DNA from: Bacteroidales bacterium UBA4345
Lineage (GTDB): Bacteria > Bacteroidota > Bacteroidia > Bacteroidales > Paludibacteraceae
Direction: 5' to 3'
Assembly (NCBI GenBank): GCA_002396385.1
Contig: DGTD01000021.1
Coordinates: 1-25,139 of the forward strand
Length of the DNA stretch: 25,139 nt
Every line of letters starts with the position of its first letter. Within the stretch, counting starts at the first letter, position 1. Under the pieces are notes generated by a model, which ran no database searches, had not been told where the DNA came from, and was given only the letters and a program-made list of their open reading frames with translations. Positions 15,244 to 23,899 of this stretch are shown here, in pieces. The position numbers were made by a program, and so were the translations under genes.

Positions 15244-15606
15244 ATGAAACTGGAAGTGAAGAGAAATATTGCATCGTGGATACTGCTACTAGTATTCGTC
15301 CCTATGCTCATGTTCTCTTCTGTCCATACCCATGAAGAGGAACTGAACACCACCGACACCGAGTGTGTAGATTGTAAAAACCACCAGTGCCATGGTCACC
15401 TTCAGCAAACCAACGTAACGCACGACTGCCTTTTCTGCCAGTTCCTGTCGTTACCGATGCTGACTGTTGCAGCAGCGTCTATCATTCTGTTTAACAATAT
15501 CAGCAGCATCAGGACCATTGCAAAAAGATGCGCAATTGTAGCCAAAAGCTGTCGTGTTGTCTGTTTACGCGCACCACCTGCACCTAGAACCTATTCTCTA
15601 GCCTAA
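15244..15606 (+). CDS. Small exported Cys/His-rich protein (first of a tandem pair)
   Basis: The 120-residue product has a basic N-terminus and a hydrophobic segment (WILLLVFVPMLMFSSV), then HTHEEE, CVDCKNHQCHGH, THDCLFCQF, a second hydrophobic stretch (VAAASIILFNNI) and a closing CLRAPPAP. The order HTH - CxxC - H - GH - DCLxCQ - RAPP is shared with the next gene, so the two are paralogues. In layout it recalls DUF2946-like small periplasmic proteins found near TonB-dependent receptors; I cannot confirm the exact family. The Cys and His clusters suggest metal binding in the envelope. It opens a co-directional group of five genes that ends in two His-rich lipoproteins. Confidence 0.75.
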   Translation: MKLEVKRNIASWILLLVFVPMLMFSSVHTHEEELNTTDTECVDCKNHQCHGHLQQTNVTHDCLFCQFLSLPMLTVAAASIILFNNISSIRTIAKRCAIVAKSCRVVCLRAPPAPRTYSLA

Positions 15607-15971
15607 CCCTACAAAACCATAGGGTTATCGAAAATCAGTTGTTTTCCCCATACACGTTACGGGGTGTTGTCTTGTCCCTTTAGGGGGGTGTTGTGCAAGC
15701 ACACCACTATGGGTACCGGCAACCCAAATCTGTCCAAGGTTGCCAAAGCAATTCACCGCCACATTCAAGGGCCTGTTGACAGATAGGCCACCCTATTTCA
15801 ACTATGGTAAGAAACGGGCAGCGCCCACAATACCGGAAAAGGGAAACGGCTGGGAAGGCAGAGAAACTAAAACAAAAAAGAATCTAAAAATCCACAAAAA
15901 TCAAAGGCTTCTGTATACGCCATACAGAGGTTACTGGTGTTGGGAACAACTGCGCACGCGCATATTTCCAA
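15605..15971 (+). promoter_or_regulatory. Hairpin-rich spacer between the two small Cys/His genes
   Basis: No convincing gene lies in this 384-nt gap, but it holds a chain of inverted repeats: AACCCTA/TAGGGTT (15605-15611, 15620-15626, overlapping the stop codon), CCCC/GGGG (15646-15649, 15661-15664), CCCTTTAGGG (15676-15685), GGCAACC/GGTTGCC (15718-15724, 15738-15744), GGCCT/AGGCC (15770-15774, 15785-15789), CTTCTGTAT/ATACAGAGG (15908-15916, 15922-15930) and TTGGGAA/TTTCCAA (15940-15946, 15965-15971) enclosing TGCG/CGCA. None has a T tract. It may be an RNA control region for the downstream receptor genes. Confidence 0.4.
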
Positions 15972-15990
15972 CCAAAAGCCAACAACTACA

Positions 15991-16338
15991 ATGTCGCGAA
16001 TTAAAAAGAAACGCCACATTGCCGTTCAAATACTATTTCCCGTATTCCTGTTCTTTCTAGTCTGTGTGTCGTTTCATACGCACCAACAAGAAAACCGCAG
16101 TTTTGATAAATGTGACGAATGTGTTAGTCATAACAAACATACGGGGCACTACTGCGAAGGCAACGTGACGAAACACGACTGCCTGCTCTGTCAGTTAGGA
16201 CACCAGTCCTACCTCATAGGGCAGTCTCTCGTGGATATCATAAAAAAGAGACCGGCAAGCATACCGCCACCTGCGAAAGCACAAAAAGCGGAATTAGGAA
16301 CACAAGGTTCCACCCGGTCAAGAGCACCACCAGTTTAA
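15991..16338 (+). CDS. Small exported Cys/His-rich protein (second of a tandem pair)
   Basis: The ATG at 15991 gives 115 residues: a very basic start (MSRIKKKRH), a hydrophobic segment (ILFPVFLFFLVCVSF), then HTHQQE, CDECVSHNKHTGHYC, TKHDCLLCQLGHQ and a closing SRAPPV. The motif order is the same as in the protein encoded at 15244, so the pair probably arose by duplication or both serve one system. It has more His and an extra Cys in the central cluster. An earlier TTG at 15937 would add 18 residues before the basic start and is rejected. It ends 44 nt before the TonB-dependent receptor gene, so it is probably co-transcribed with it. Function unknown; metal handling is inferred. Confidence 0.75.
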   Translation: MSRIKKKRHIAVQILFPVFLFFLVCVSFHTHQQENRSFDKCDECVSHNKHTGHYCEGNVTKHDCLLCQLGHQSYLIGQSLVDIIKKRPASIPPPAKAQKAELGTQGSTRSRAPPV

Positions 16339-16382
16339 ATAAAGGAAACACCATCTTATTATATAGGTCAAAAAGAGGACGT

Positions 16383-18542
16383 ATGATACTGATAGACATA
16401 CTGGCAGCAGGTTCGCTACTGCTTGCAGCCAACGACAACACACCAAGCCCCCAGACGGCTACCCCACAAGTTGAGATAGAAGACACCATAAGGGCGACAG
16501 GAGACGAAGAGACATCGACTCTGGAGACGATTACCGTATCGGCCCAGCACGATAACGAGTTACAGCGGGTCAGTTCAGCACCTGCCGTAACAGTCGGTCA
16601 AGAGTTCTTGAACGAGAACTTTTCCGGCAGCCTTGTGCAAACGCTGGAACAGATACCAGGTGTGAAAGCCATGTCGATAGGCTCGAGCCAGTCAAAACCC
16701 ATCATCAGGGGGTTGGGATTCAATCGTTTGGTTATTACTGAGAACGGCATCAAGCACGAAGGGCAACAGTGGGGCGACGACCACGGACTGGAAATAGACC
16801 AGTTTGCGGTAGAGCGCGCCGAGGTCATAAAAGGACCTGCCGCTCTGCTCTACGGAAGCGACGCTATTGGCGGTGTACTGAGCCTCTACTCCAATCAGAT
16901 TCCAACCAAGAAAATGGAGGGAGCAGTGCAACTAATCGGTCATACCAACAACAACCTATGGGGTGCCTCTGCCAAACTGGGCGGTAAACACAAGCGGTTC
17001 TACTACCGTGTGAACGCCACTTACACCGACTATGCCGACTACAAGGTGCCGACCGACAGCATCCAATACTACTCGTACTGGATAAAGTTGAACGACCAGC
17101 GCCTGCGCAATACTTCGGGTAAGGAGTGCGACGGTAGCGTTTTGCTGGGCTATTCGAGCTACAACTTCCGCACTAGTCTGCATGTGTCAGACACCTATGC
17201 GAAAAACGGATTCTTCGCCAATGCGCACGGTTTGGAAGTCAGACTATCGGACATCGACTACGACCACTCGAAGCGCGATATTGACCTACCCTACCAGTGG
17301 GTCAACCACCTGAAAGTGGCCAACCAGTCGCTGTGGGAATACGACGACTTCTCGGTACAGGCCGATCTGGCCTTCCAGAACAACCTGCGCGAAGAGCATT
17401 CAGAACCCATCAGCCACGGCTATATGCCAAAACCCGACGGGACGATGGAACGCCGTTTCGACAAGAACACTTATACGGCCAACATTATGCTGAAACGGGA
17501 AATCGGGAAGAACACCCTGCAAACTGGCATCAGTGGCGAATACCAATACAACCGCATAGGCGGCTGGGGCTTCATCATACCAGACTTCGAGACCATGAAT
17601 CTGGGCGGTTACGTAATGGACCGGTACTCCGTCAACGATAATCTTACAGTAAACGCCGGAATCCGGTTCGATTATGCGAAAACCCACATCCACAGTTATT
17701 CCGACTGGTACGAGACCCCCGTGAACGGCGACACCACTTTCGTAAAGCGGTCTAACGAGCTATGGCGCGAATTCCACAGCCTGAACTGGTCGGTGGGCAT
17801 TAACCAGACCTGCGGAAAGTGGAACTTCAAGGCCAACATTGGAAAGAGCTTCCGTGTACCTATTCCGAAAGAACTGGGTGTCAACGGCATCAACTACCAT
17901 GTATTCAGGTACGAACGTGGAAATGCGGAACTGGACCCAGAGACGTCTTACCAGTTAGACCTAGGCATCAGCAGGAACACAGACGTGTTGGAAATTCAGG
18001 TCGATCCCTACCTGAACTACTTCCCCAACTACATTTATTTGAGCCCAACACCGCAATATACGGAAGGACTACAGCTCTACCACTATATTCAAGCAGCCGT
18101 CTTGCGCTACGGACTAGAAGCCCAACTCAAATACCACATTTCGCGCCACTGGCAGGCAAATATGCAGGGCGAATACCTCTACGCCGAGCAACTGTCGGGC
18201 GACAAGAAGGGCTATACACTGCCCTTTAGTCCACCATGGACGGCCAGTGTAGGCCTCAAATACGAGTTCAGGCTGTTAGGCAAAGCCTATATAGGCGCCG
18301 ACACCCGCATTGTTGGCCGCCAAGACGAGATAGTGCCTCCAGAAAAGGTAACAGACGGGCACTGTACGCTTGCCCTATCGGCAGGAGACAAAATAAAACT
18401 GAAGAACACGACGCTCAACGTAGTGTTCCACGTCAACAACCTGCTTAACCAGCGTTACTACGACCACACCAGCTACTACAGGCTCATAGACGTGCCAGAA
18501 CCGGGACGAGACTTCTCGATGATGCTGGGAGTGGAATTTTAA
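16383..18542 (+). CDS. TonB-dependent outer-membrane receptor, probable metal or metal-complex importer
   Basis: The 719-residue protein has a short hydrophobic N-terminus (MILIDILAAGSLLLAA) lacking positive charges, so the signal peptide is atypical; no better in-frame start exists upstream. A TonB-box-like TLETITVSA is at 47-54, then the plug domain (about 60-175: SKPIIRGLGFNRLVITENGIK, DHGLEIDQF, VERAEVIKGPAALLYGSDAIGGV) and a beta-barrel to the C-terminus, ending with aromatic Phe (MMLGVEF). There is no carboxypeptidase-like N-terminal extension and no SusD partner, so glycan uptake is unlikely. The His-rich context (two small Cys/His proteins before it, two His-rich lipoproteins after it) points to zinc, copper or a metal chelate, but the ligand is inferred. 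Confidence 0.88.
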   Translation: MILIDILAAGSLLLAANDNTPSPQTATPQVEIEDTIRATGDEETSTLETITVSAQHDNELQRVSSAPAVTVGQEFLNENFSGSLVQTLEQIPGVKAMSIGSSQSKPIIRGLGFNRLVITENGIKHEGQQWGDDHGLEIDQFAVERAEVIKGPAALLYGSDAIGGVLSLYSNQIPTKKMEGAVQLIGHTNNNLWGASAKLGGKHKRFYYRVNATYTDYADYKVPTDSIQYYSYWIKLNDQRLRNTSGKECDGSVLLGYSSYNFRTSLHVSDTYAKNGFFANAHGLEVRLSDIDYDHSKRDIDLPYQWVNHLKVANQSLWEYDDFSVQADLAFQNNLREEHSEPISHGYMPKPDGTMERRFDKNTYTANIMLKREIGKNTLQTGISGEYQYNRIGGWGFIIPDFETMNLGGYVMDRYSVNDNLTVNAGIRFDYAKTHIHSYSDWYETPVNGDTTFVKRSNELWREFHSLNWSVGINQTCGKWNFKANIGKSFRVPIPKELGVNGINYHVFRYERGNAELDPETSYQLDLGISRNTDVLEIQVDPYLNYFPNYIYLSPTPQYTEGLQLYHYIQAAVLRYGLEAQLKYHISRHWQANMQGEYLYAEQLSGDKKGYTLPFSPPWTASVGLKYEFRLLGKAYIGADTRIVGRQDEIVPPEKVTDGHCTLALSAGDKIKLKNTTLNVVFHVNNLLNQRYYDHTSYYRLIDVPEPGRDFSMMLGVEF

Positions 18543-18567
18543 AACAACCCATTTAAACAAAAACAAA

Positions 18568-19032
18568 ATGAACAAATTGAAATACAGCAGCCTACTTTTG
18601 GCTTTCGTCAGCACTTTATTTATTGGTTTAACCGCATGTAGCGATGACGACGACGACAATCAGGAAGTAAACTTCAAGAAACCCGTTGTCACACTAACCG
18701 AGGTTGGACATGCAAATTCGAGTGTGGCACATCCGGGCAGCGACATGCACCTCGAAGCCAACGTTGTAGCCGAAGCTGGCATCAAACGGATTGATGTTGA
18801 GATTCACCAAGAAGGCAAAGGTTCGTTTGAAATAGAAAAGAGCTACACAGAAGGCAAATACATCGGTGTACGCAACATCGAGTTCCACGAACACATCGAC
18901 ATTCCAGAAACTGCACCACTGGGCGAATACCACCTTCACTTTACTGTAACTGACAACCTCGGCCAGCAAACCACAGCCGAAAAACACGTTGAAGTTGCAG
19001 AAGGAGGAAACGACGACGATGATGACGACTAA
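18568..19032 (+). CDS. DUF4625-like lipoprotein with poly-Asp ends (first of pair)
   Basis: The 154-residue product has a lipoprotein signal (LFIGLTAC, Cys24) directly followed by SDDDDDN, and it ends GGNDDDDDD. The core (about 38-145) is a small beta-sandwich-like domain with His clusters: DMHLEA, EIHQEG, EFHEHIDIP, GEYHLHFTVTDNLGQ, which fits the DUF4625 family as I remember it. Acidic runs after the lipidated Cys favour export to the cell surface in Bacteroidetes, but a second acidic run at the C-terminus is unusual. It starts 25 nt after the receptor gene. A role capturing or handing over metal ions to the receptor is inferred from His content and position. Confidence 0.75.
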   Translation: MNKLKYSSLLLAFVSTLFIGLTACSDDDDDNQEVNFKKPVVTLTEVGHANSSVAHPGSDMHLEANVVAEAGIKRIDVEIHQEGKGSFEIEKSYTEGKYIGVRNIEFHEHIDIPETAPLGEYHLHFTVTDNLGQQTTAEKHVEVAEGGNDDDDDD

Positions 19033-19059
19033 ACAAAAGAAATAAAACAAAGACAGATA

Positions 19060-19530
19060 ATGAAGTACAACTTTTTGATTCTTTTGCCGTTGCTGGCACT
19101 GGGTGCGTGCAACGACTCGAGCGATAGTGAACAGAAGGACATGGAATACCCTGTTATCGCTTCAGGAACAGAAGAAGCCAGTCCGAGCAACTGTCAGATT
19201 TACGAACGTGGCGGAACTATTCCGTTTACCTACGTATTTACCGACGATACCGAACTGGGAGCATTCAACATTGAAGTGCACCATAACTTCGACCACCACA
19301 CCCACAGCACCTCGTCGGTAGAATGCGAAATGGAACCCAACAAGAAGGCACAGCATCCGTGGATCTTCAACGAAGACTTCAGCATACCAAGTGGACAGAC
19401 CTCCTATTCACCACAGCTGGAGATTCCGATTCCTGAAGATATAGACACGGGCGACTACCATTTCGTAATCAGGGTTACCGACCGAGCTGGCTGGCAACAG
19501 ATTTGCGCGGTTGCCGTAAAAATCAAATAA
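19060..19530 (+). CDS. DUF4625-like His-rich lipoprotein (second of pair)
   Basis: The 156-residue product has a lipoprotein signal (LLALGAC, Cys17) and a core similar in plan to the preceding protein: FTYVFTDDTELGAFNIEVHHNFDHHTH, then FSIPSG, IPIPEDIDTGDYHFVIRVTDRAGW. Five His lie within nine residues (H74, H75, H79, H80, H82), a likely metal site. The shared pattern of an EVHxN/EIHQ strand and a closing G-x-YHFxxxVTD strand shows it is a diverged paralogue of the protein encoded at 18568. It is the last gene before a long terminator and is 27 nt after its neighbour. Confidence 0.78.
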   Translation: MKYNFLILLPLLALGACNDSSDSEQKDMEYPVIASGTEEASPSNCQIYERGGTIPFTYVFTDDTELGAFNIEVHHNFDHHTHSTSSVECEMEPNKKAQHPWIFNEDFSIPSGQTSYSPQLEIPIPEDIDTGDYHFVIRVTDRAGWQQICAVAVKIK

Positions 19531-19547
19531 GAATCAGAAAGCCACAT

Positions 19548-19620
19548 AAAAAGAGGATGAACCATGTAGGCGTGTGTGTTATCGTTTTTCACACCACACC
19601 CAAAGGTTCATCCTTTTTTT
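19548..19620 (+). terminator. Long rho-independent terminator closing the metal cassette
   Basis: A stem of about 16 bp (19548-19563 with 19605-19620, one G-T wobble) encloses a 41-nt loop that itself can form a GTGTG/CACAC hairpin, and ends in seven T. Confidence 0.88.
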
Positions 19621-19714
19621 GAAATAATTCTAAAGACACGAAATTTTCTCTTACAATAGGACTAAACGCAAAATGTTTTATAGCCAATTTCCTAAAGTAT
19701 GTGAAGATTATGTT

Positions 19715-19745
19715 TTTGAAGTGTTTCGAATAATGGTTAACTTTG
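19715..19745 (+). promoter_or_regulatory. Near-consensus promoter of the Rpn-family nuclease gene
   Basis: TTTG (19715-19718), a 19-nt gap, then TAACTTTG (19738-19745), an exact match to the Bacteroidetes pattern. The ATG at 19763 is 17 nt downstream. Confidence 0.7.
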
Positions 19746-19762
19746 TGAAAACTGACTGAGCT

Positions 19763-20719
19763 ATGGGTAAATACTTGGATCCGAAATACGACTTGACTTT
19801 TAAGGCGGTGTTCGCAGAGCATCCCGACCTTATTATCAGTTTCCTGAATGCGCTGCTGCCGTTCAAGGAAGGGGCGAAAGTGGTTGATATCGAATATCTT
19901 CCACCAGAGTTGGTTCCAGACAGCCCCTTGAAAAAGTACTCCATAGTCGACGTTCGGTGCAAGGACAACCAGGGGCGCCAGTTCATTGTGGAGATGCAGA
20001 TGTACTGGACCGACGAGTTCAAGCAGCGTGTACTATTTAATGCTTCGAAAGCCTACGTCAAGCAGGCGGACAAGGGCTACAGCTACAGCAGTCTGCAACC
20101 CGTTTACTCGCTCAGCATTGTGAACGACAACGCCTTCAGCGGCACCGAGCACTACCACCTCTTCCAGATGGCGGAGCAAGGCAACCCGGAGCGTGTTATA
20201 GAGGGAATAGAAATGGTGTTTGTGGAACTGCCCAAGTTCGTACCGCAGTCACCAACGATAGGCAGGATGCACCGACTGTGGCTACGCTTCCTGACCGAAA
20301 TCAACGAGAGGACACAAGATGCACCGCAAGAATTACTTGACGATCCCGAAATCAGCAAGGCCATCTCCATCGTAGAGCGTGGCGCATATTCCGATGAGCA
20401 GCTCGCCACTTACGACAAGTACAGGGACATGGCCGCTACCGAGAAAGCCCTGATGGACGGCTCTTTTAACAAGGGTCGTGAGGAAGGCGAGGCAATCGGC
20501 TTGATAAAAGGACGTGAGGAAGGCGAGGCAATCGGCTTGGAGAAGGGCGAGGCTATTGGCTTGGAGAAGGGCGAGGCAATCGGCTTGGAGAAAGGAAAAG
20601 AAGCGGGTAAATTAGAAGAAAAAATTGACAACGCCCGAAAAATGAAAGAATGTGGTGTTGATATCAACATCATATCCACCGTCACAGGGTTTTCTGTCGG
20701 TGAAATCGAAAAACTCTGA
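19763..20719 (+). CDS. Rpn family / PD-(D/E)XK nuclease family protein
   Basis: The 318-residue protein opens MGKYLDPKYDLTFKAVFAEHPDLIISFLNALLP, the standard start of PDDEXK_2 / Rpn (recombination-promoting nuclease, often misnamed transposase) proteins. The nuclease core residues are present: D63 in SIVDVRC, and E77-x-Q79 in FIVEMQM. The C-terminal third has in-frame repeats EGEAIGLxKG, then a helical tail ending FSVGEIEKL. Rpn proteins cut DNA and are linked to recombination or phage defence; many copies occur per Bacteroidetes genome. No transposon ends or target-site duplications were seen. It has its own near-consensus promoter and terminator and shows no link to its neighbours. Confidence 0.9.
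   Translation: MGKYLDPKYDLTFKAVFAEHPDLIISFLNALLPFKEGAKVVDIEYLPPELVPDSPLKKYSIVDVRCKDNQGRQFIVEMQMYWTDEFKQRVLFNASKAYVKQADKGYSYSSLQPVYSLSIVNDNAFSGTEHYHLFQMAEQGNPERVIEGIEMVFVELPKFVPQSPTIGRMHRLWLRFLTEINERTQDAPQELLDDPEISKAISIVERGAYSDEQLATYDKYRDMAATEKALMDGSFNKGREEGEAIGLIKGREEGEAIGLEKGEAIGLEKGEAIGLEKGKEAGKLEEKIDNARKMKECGVDINIISTVTGFSVGEIEKL
20474..20596 (+). repeat. In-frame direct repeats in the Rpn-family gene
   Basis: A 27-bp unit encoding REEGEAIGL occurs at 20477-20503 and again at 20513-20539. From about 20522 the pattern becomes a 24-bp tandem repeat encoding GEAIGLEK, three copies with only a few base differences. Such near-identical in-frame repeats can gain or lose copies by slippage without breaking the frame. 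Confidence 0.88.
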
Positions 20720-20737
20720 TAAACGCCATATTAATGG

Positions 20738-20769
20738 AAACAGCTGGCTAAACCGCCAGCTGTTTTTTA
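20738..20769 (+). terminator. Rho-independent terminator after the Rpn-family gene
   Basis: A perfect 11-bp stem (20738-20748 with 20755-20765), loop TAAACC, followed by TTTAT. It begins 19 nt after the stop. From here to 20976 I see no gene or clear element. Confidence 0.9.
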
Positions 20770-20976
20770 TTCTATAGCCGTATTATCACGATAATCGAGC
20801 TGGAGGAAGATACAACTTCATTGGATTTTCCACATACGAGTTGTTCCCTGCTTAGTCATTATACGGATTTTTTTGCAGAGAACAGGGCTCCTTAAAAATG
20901 GAGACACATCGGACACAACAGACTTATTATGTTTATTACTTTAGCAGTGGTTCTAAAAAGTGGCAGTATAGTAAAT

Positions 20977-21007
20977 TTTGAAATGCGTGCAAAAATTCGT
21001 ACATTTG
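20977..21007 (+). promoter_or_regulatory. Near-consensus promoter of the ABC-F gene
   Basis: TTTG (20977-20980), a 19-nt gap, then TACATTTG (21000-21007), an exact TAnnTTTG match. The leader of about 65 nt contains a GTGTG-TTAG-CACAC hairpin near 21025-21038. Confidence 0.65.
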
Positions 21008-21025
21008 CAAAATTTTATACACTAG

Positions 21026-22693
<1,668 letters not shown>

Positions 22694-22699
22694 AGAGAT

Positions 22700-23842
22700 A
22701 TGGGGAGCACCCTGATGAAAAGAAATAACGGAAAACGCCTTGCAGCCCTGGCAAATATTGCCATGGGCTTCTTGGCATTAGCGCTAGGCAGTTGCAGTAA
22801 AAGCGACAACCGCTTCGCCAACCAGGAAATAGCCGACGACCCGTCGTTCAAGCCCTACTCTATTGTCCGCTTCGACAAAGAGGTGATGAGCCTCGACCCG
22901 AACAAGGTAGAGGAAGGAATGACCGCGCTGGAGCAGAAATACGGTGAGTTGTTCGACATGTATCTGCAGAAAGGGGTTGAAGTAGGTCCGGCCACTACGC
23001 CCGTCAAAGGCGACAGCAACAAGTGGGTGGTCAACACCGAGACCGCCAAGGTCTTGAAAGAGCAAATACTGACCCACAAAGGCTACCAGAGTTTCTTCCA
23101 TGCCGAAGACTCGGTGTTTGCCAACGGGTTGGATAGCGAGATGCAAGACCTGACCAATGCCATGCAGCGCTTCCATACCTTCTTCCCCGAAAAGGGACTG
23201 CCCACCAACATACTGGCTATGTTCAGCTGTTTCGGTCCGAAGATGGCAGTAGGCGACCACGACGAGCTGATGATCTCGCTCGAGTACTACATAGGGTCCG
23301 ACTACCCCTACTACCGGATGGTGGACGGCATAAACGAATACGACGCCATCAACCTGAGCCGCGACATGCTGGTAAGAGACATGGTGCTGGGCTGGGCCTA
23401 CTATTGTTTTCCGTCGCCAAACGACGGCAACGGACGCCTGCTTGACGAGATGCTCTACCAAGGCAAACTGCTCTACATTGTGGAGGCTTGCATGCCGAAA
23501 GAGAAACCGGAAAAACTGATGGGATACACTAAAGACCAGTGGGAATGGAGTGTGAAAAACGAAGGCAACATGTGGAACAAGATTAAAGACATGAACCACC
23601 TTTACACCTACGACCACCTGACCATCTCGAAATACATCAATCCGGCACCGCACACCGTTTTCTTTCCCTTCAACGAAGCAGATTCCAAAACACCCGAAGC
23701 GCCGGGTAAAGGCGGCATCTGGCTGGGTTGGCGCATAATAGCCAGCTATATGGAGAACAACAAGAAAGCGACGCTTGCCGACCTGATGGCCGAGACCAAC
23801 AGCCAAAAATTGCTGGAAGAATCGGGTTACAACCCTAAATAA
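22700..23842 (+). CDS. GldB-family lipoprotein
   Basis: The 380-residue product has a lipoprotein signal ending LALALGSC (Cys32). An alternative ATG at 22715, preceded by GGGGAG at 22702-22707, would give a cleaner signal peptide and may be the true start. The body (IVRFDKEVMSLDP..., EQKYGELFDMYLQKG, LEYYIGSDYPYY, GKLLYIVEACMP..LMGYTKDQWEW, GKGGIWLGWRIIASYM) matches GldB-related proteins as I know them. GldB is essential for gliding in Flavobacterium, yet GldB-like proteins are common in non-gliding Bacteroidales, where the role is unclear. The presence of a type IX sorting domain elsewhere in the window is consistent with, but does not prove, a link to that machinery. It lies 6 nt after the ABC-F gene. 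Confidence 0.82.
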   Translation: MGSTLMKRNNGKRLAALANIAMGFLALALGSCSKSDNRFANQEIADDPSFKPYSIVRFDKEVMSLDPNKVEEGMTALEQKYGELFDMYLQKGVEVGPATTPVKGDSNKWVVNTETAKVLKEQILTHKGYQSFFHAEDSVFANGLDSEMQDLTNAMQRFHTFFPEKGLPTNILAMFSCFGPKMAVGDHDELMISLEYYIGSDYPYYRMVDGINEYDAINLSRDMLVRDMVLGWAYYCFPSPNDGNGRLLDEMLYQGKLLYIVEACMPKEKPEKLMGYTKDQWEWSVKNEGNMWNKIKDMNHLYTYDHLTISKYINPAPHTVFFPFNEADSKTPEAPGKGGIWLGWRIIASYMENNKKATLADLMAETNSQKLLEESGYNPK

Positions 23843-23899
23843 ACAATTCAAACAAACAACGACGACTACAGGGCTCGTTAAAGGCCCGACAAAACATCT

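Noticed and set aside
14768..15274. Minus-strand open frame overlapping the end of pncB, its terminator and the start of the 15244 gene
   Set aside because: It reads through a strong terminator and two real genes; no recognisable motif.
15605..15744. Cobalamin riboswitch upstream of the TonB-dependent receptor
   Set aside because: The conserved B12-box and core sequence are not visible among the hairpins.
15740..16060. Plus-strand open frame in the hairpin-rich spacer
   Set aside because: Starts at TTG, has no motif, and overlaps the better supported small Cys/His gene in another frame.
20474..20596. Repeats in the Rpn gene as a CRISPR array
   Set aside because: They are adjacent in-frame coding repeats without unique spacers.
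19763..20719. Calling the Rpn-family gene an insertion sequence transposase
   Set aside because: No terminal inverted repeats or target duplications flank it, and the family is a nuclease often mislabelled as transposase.
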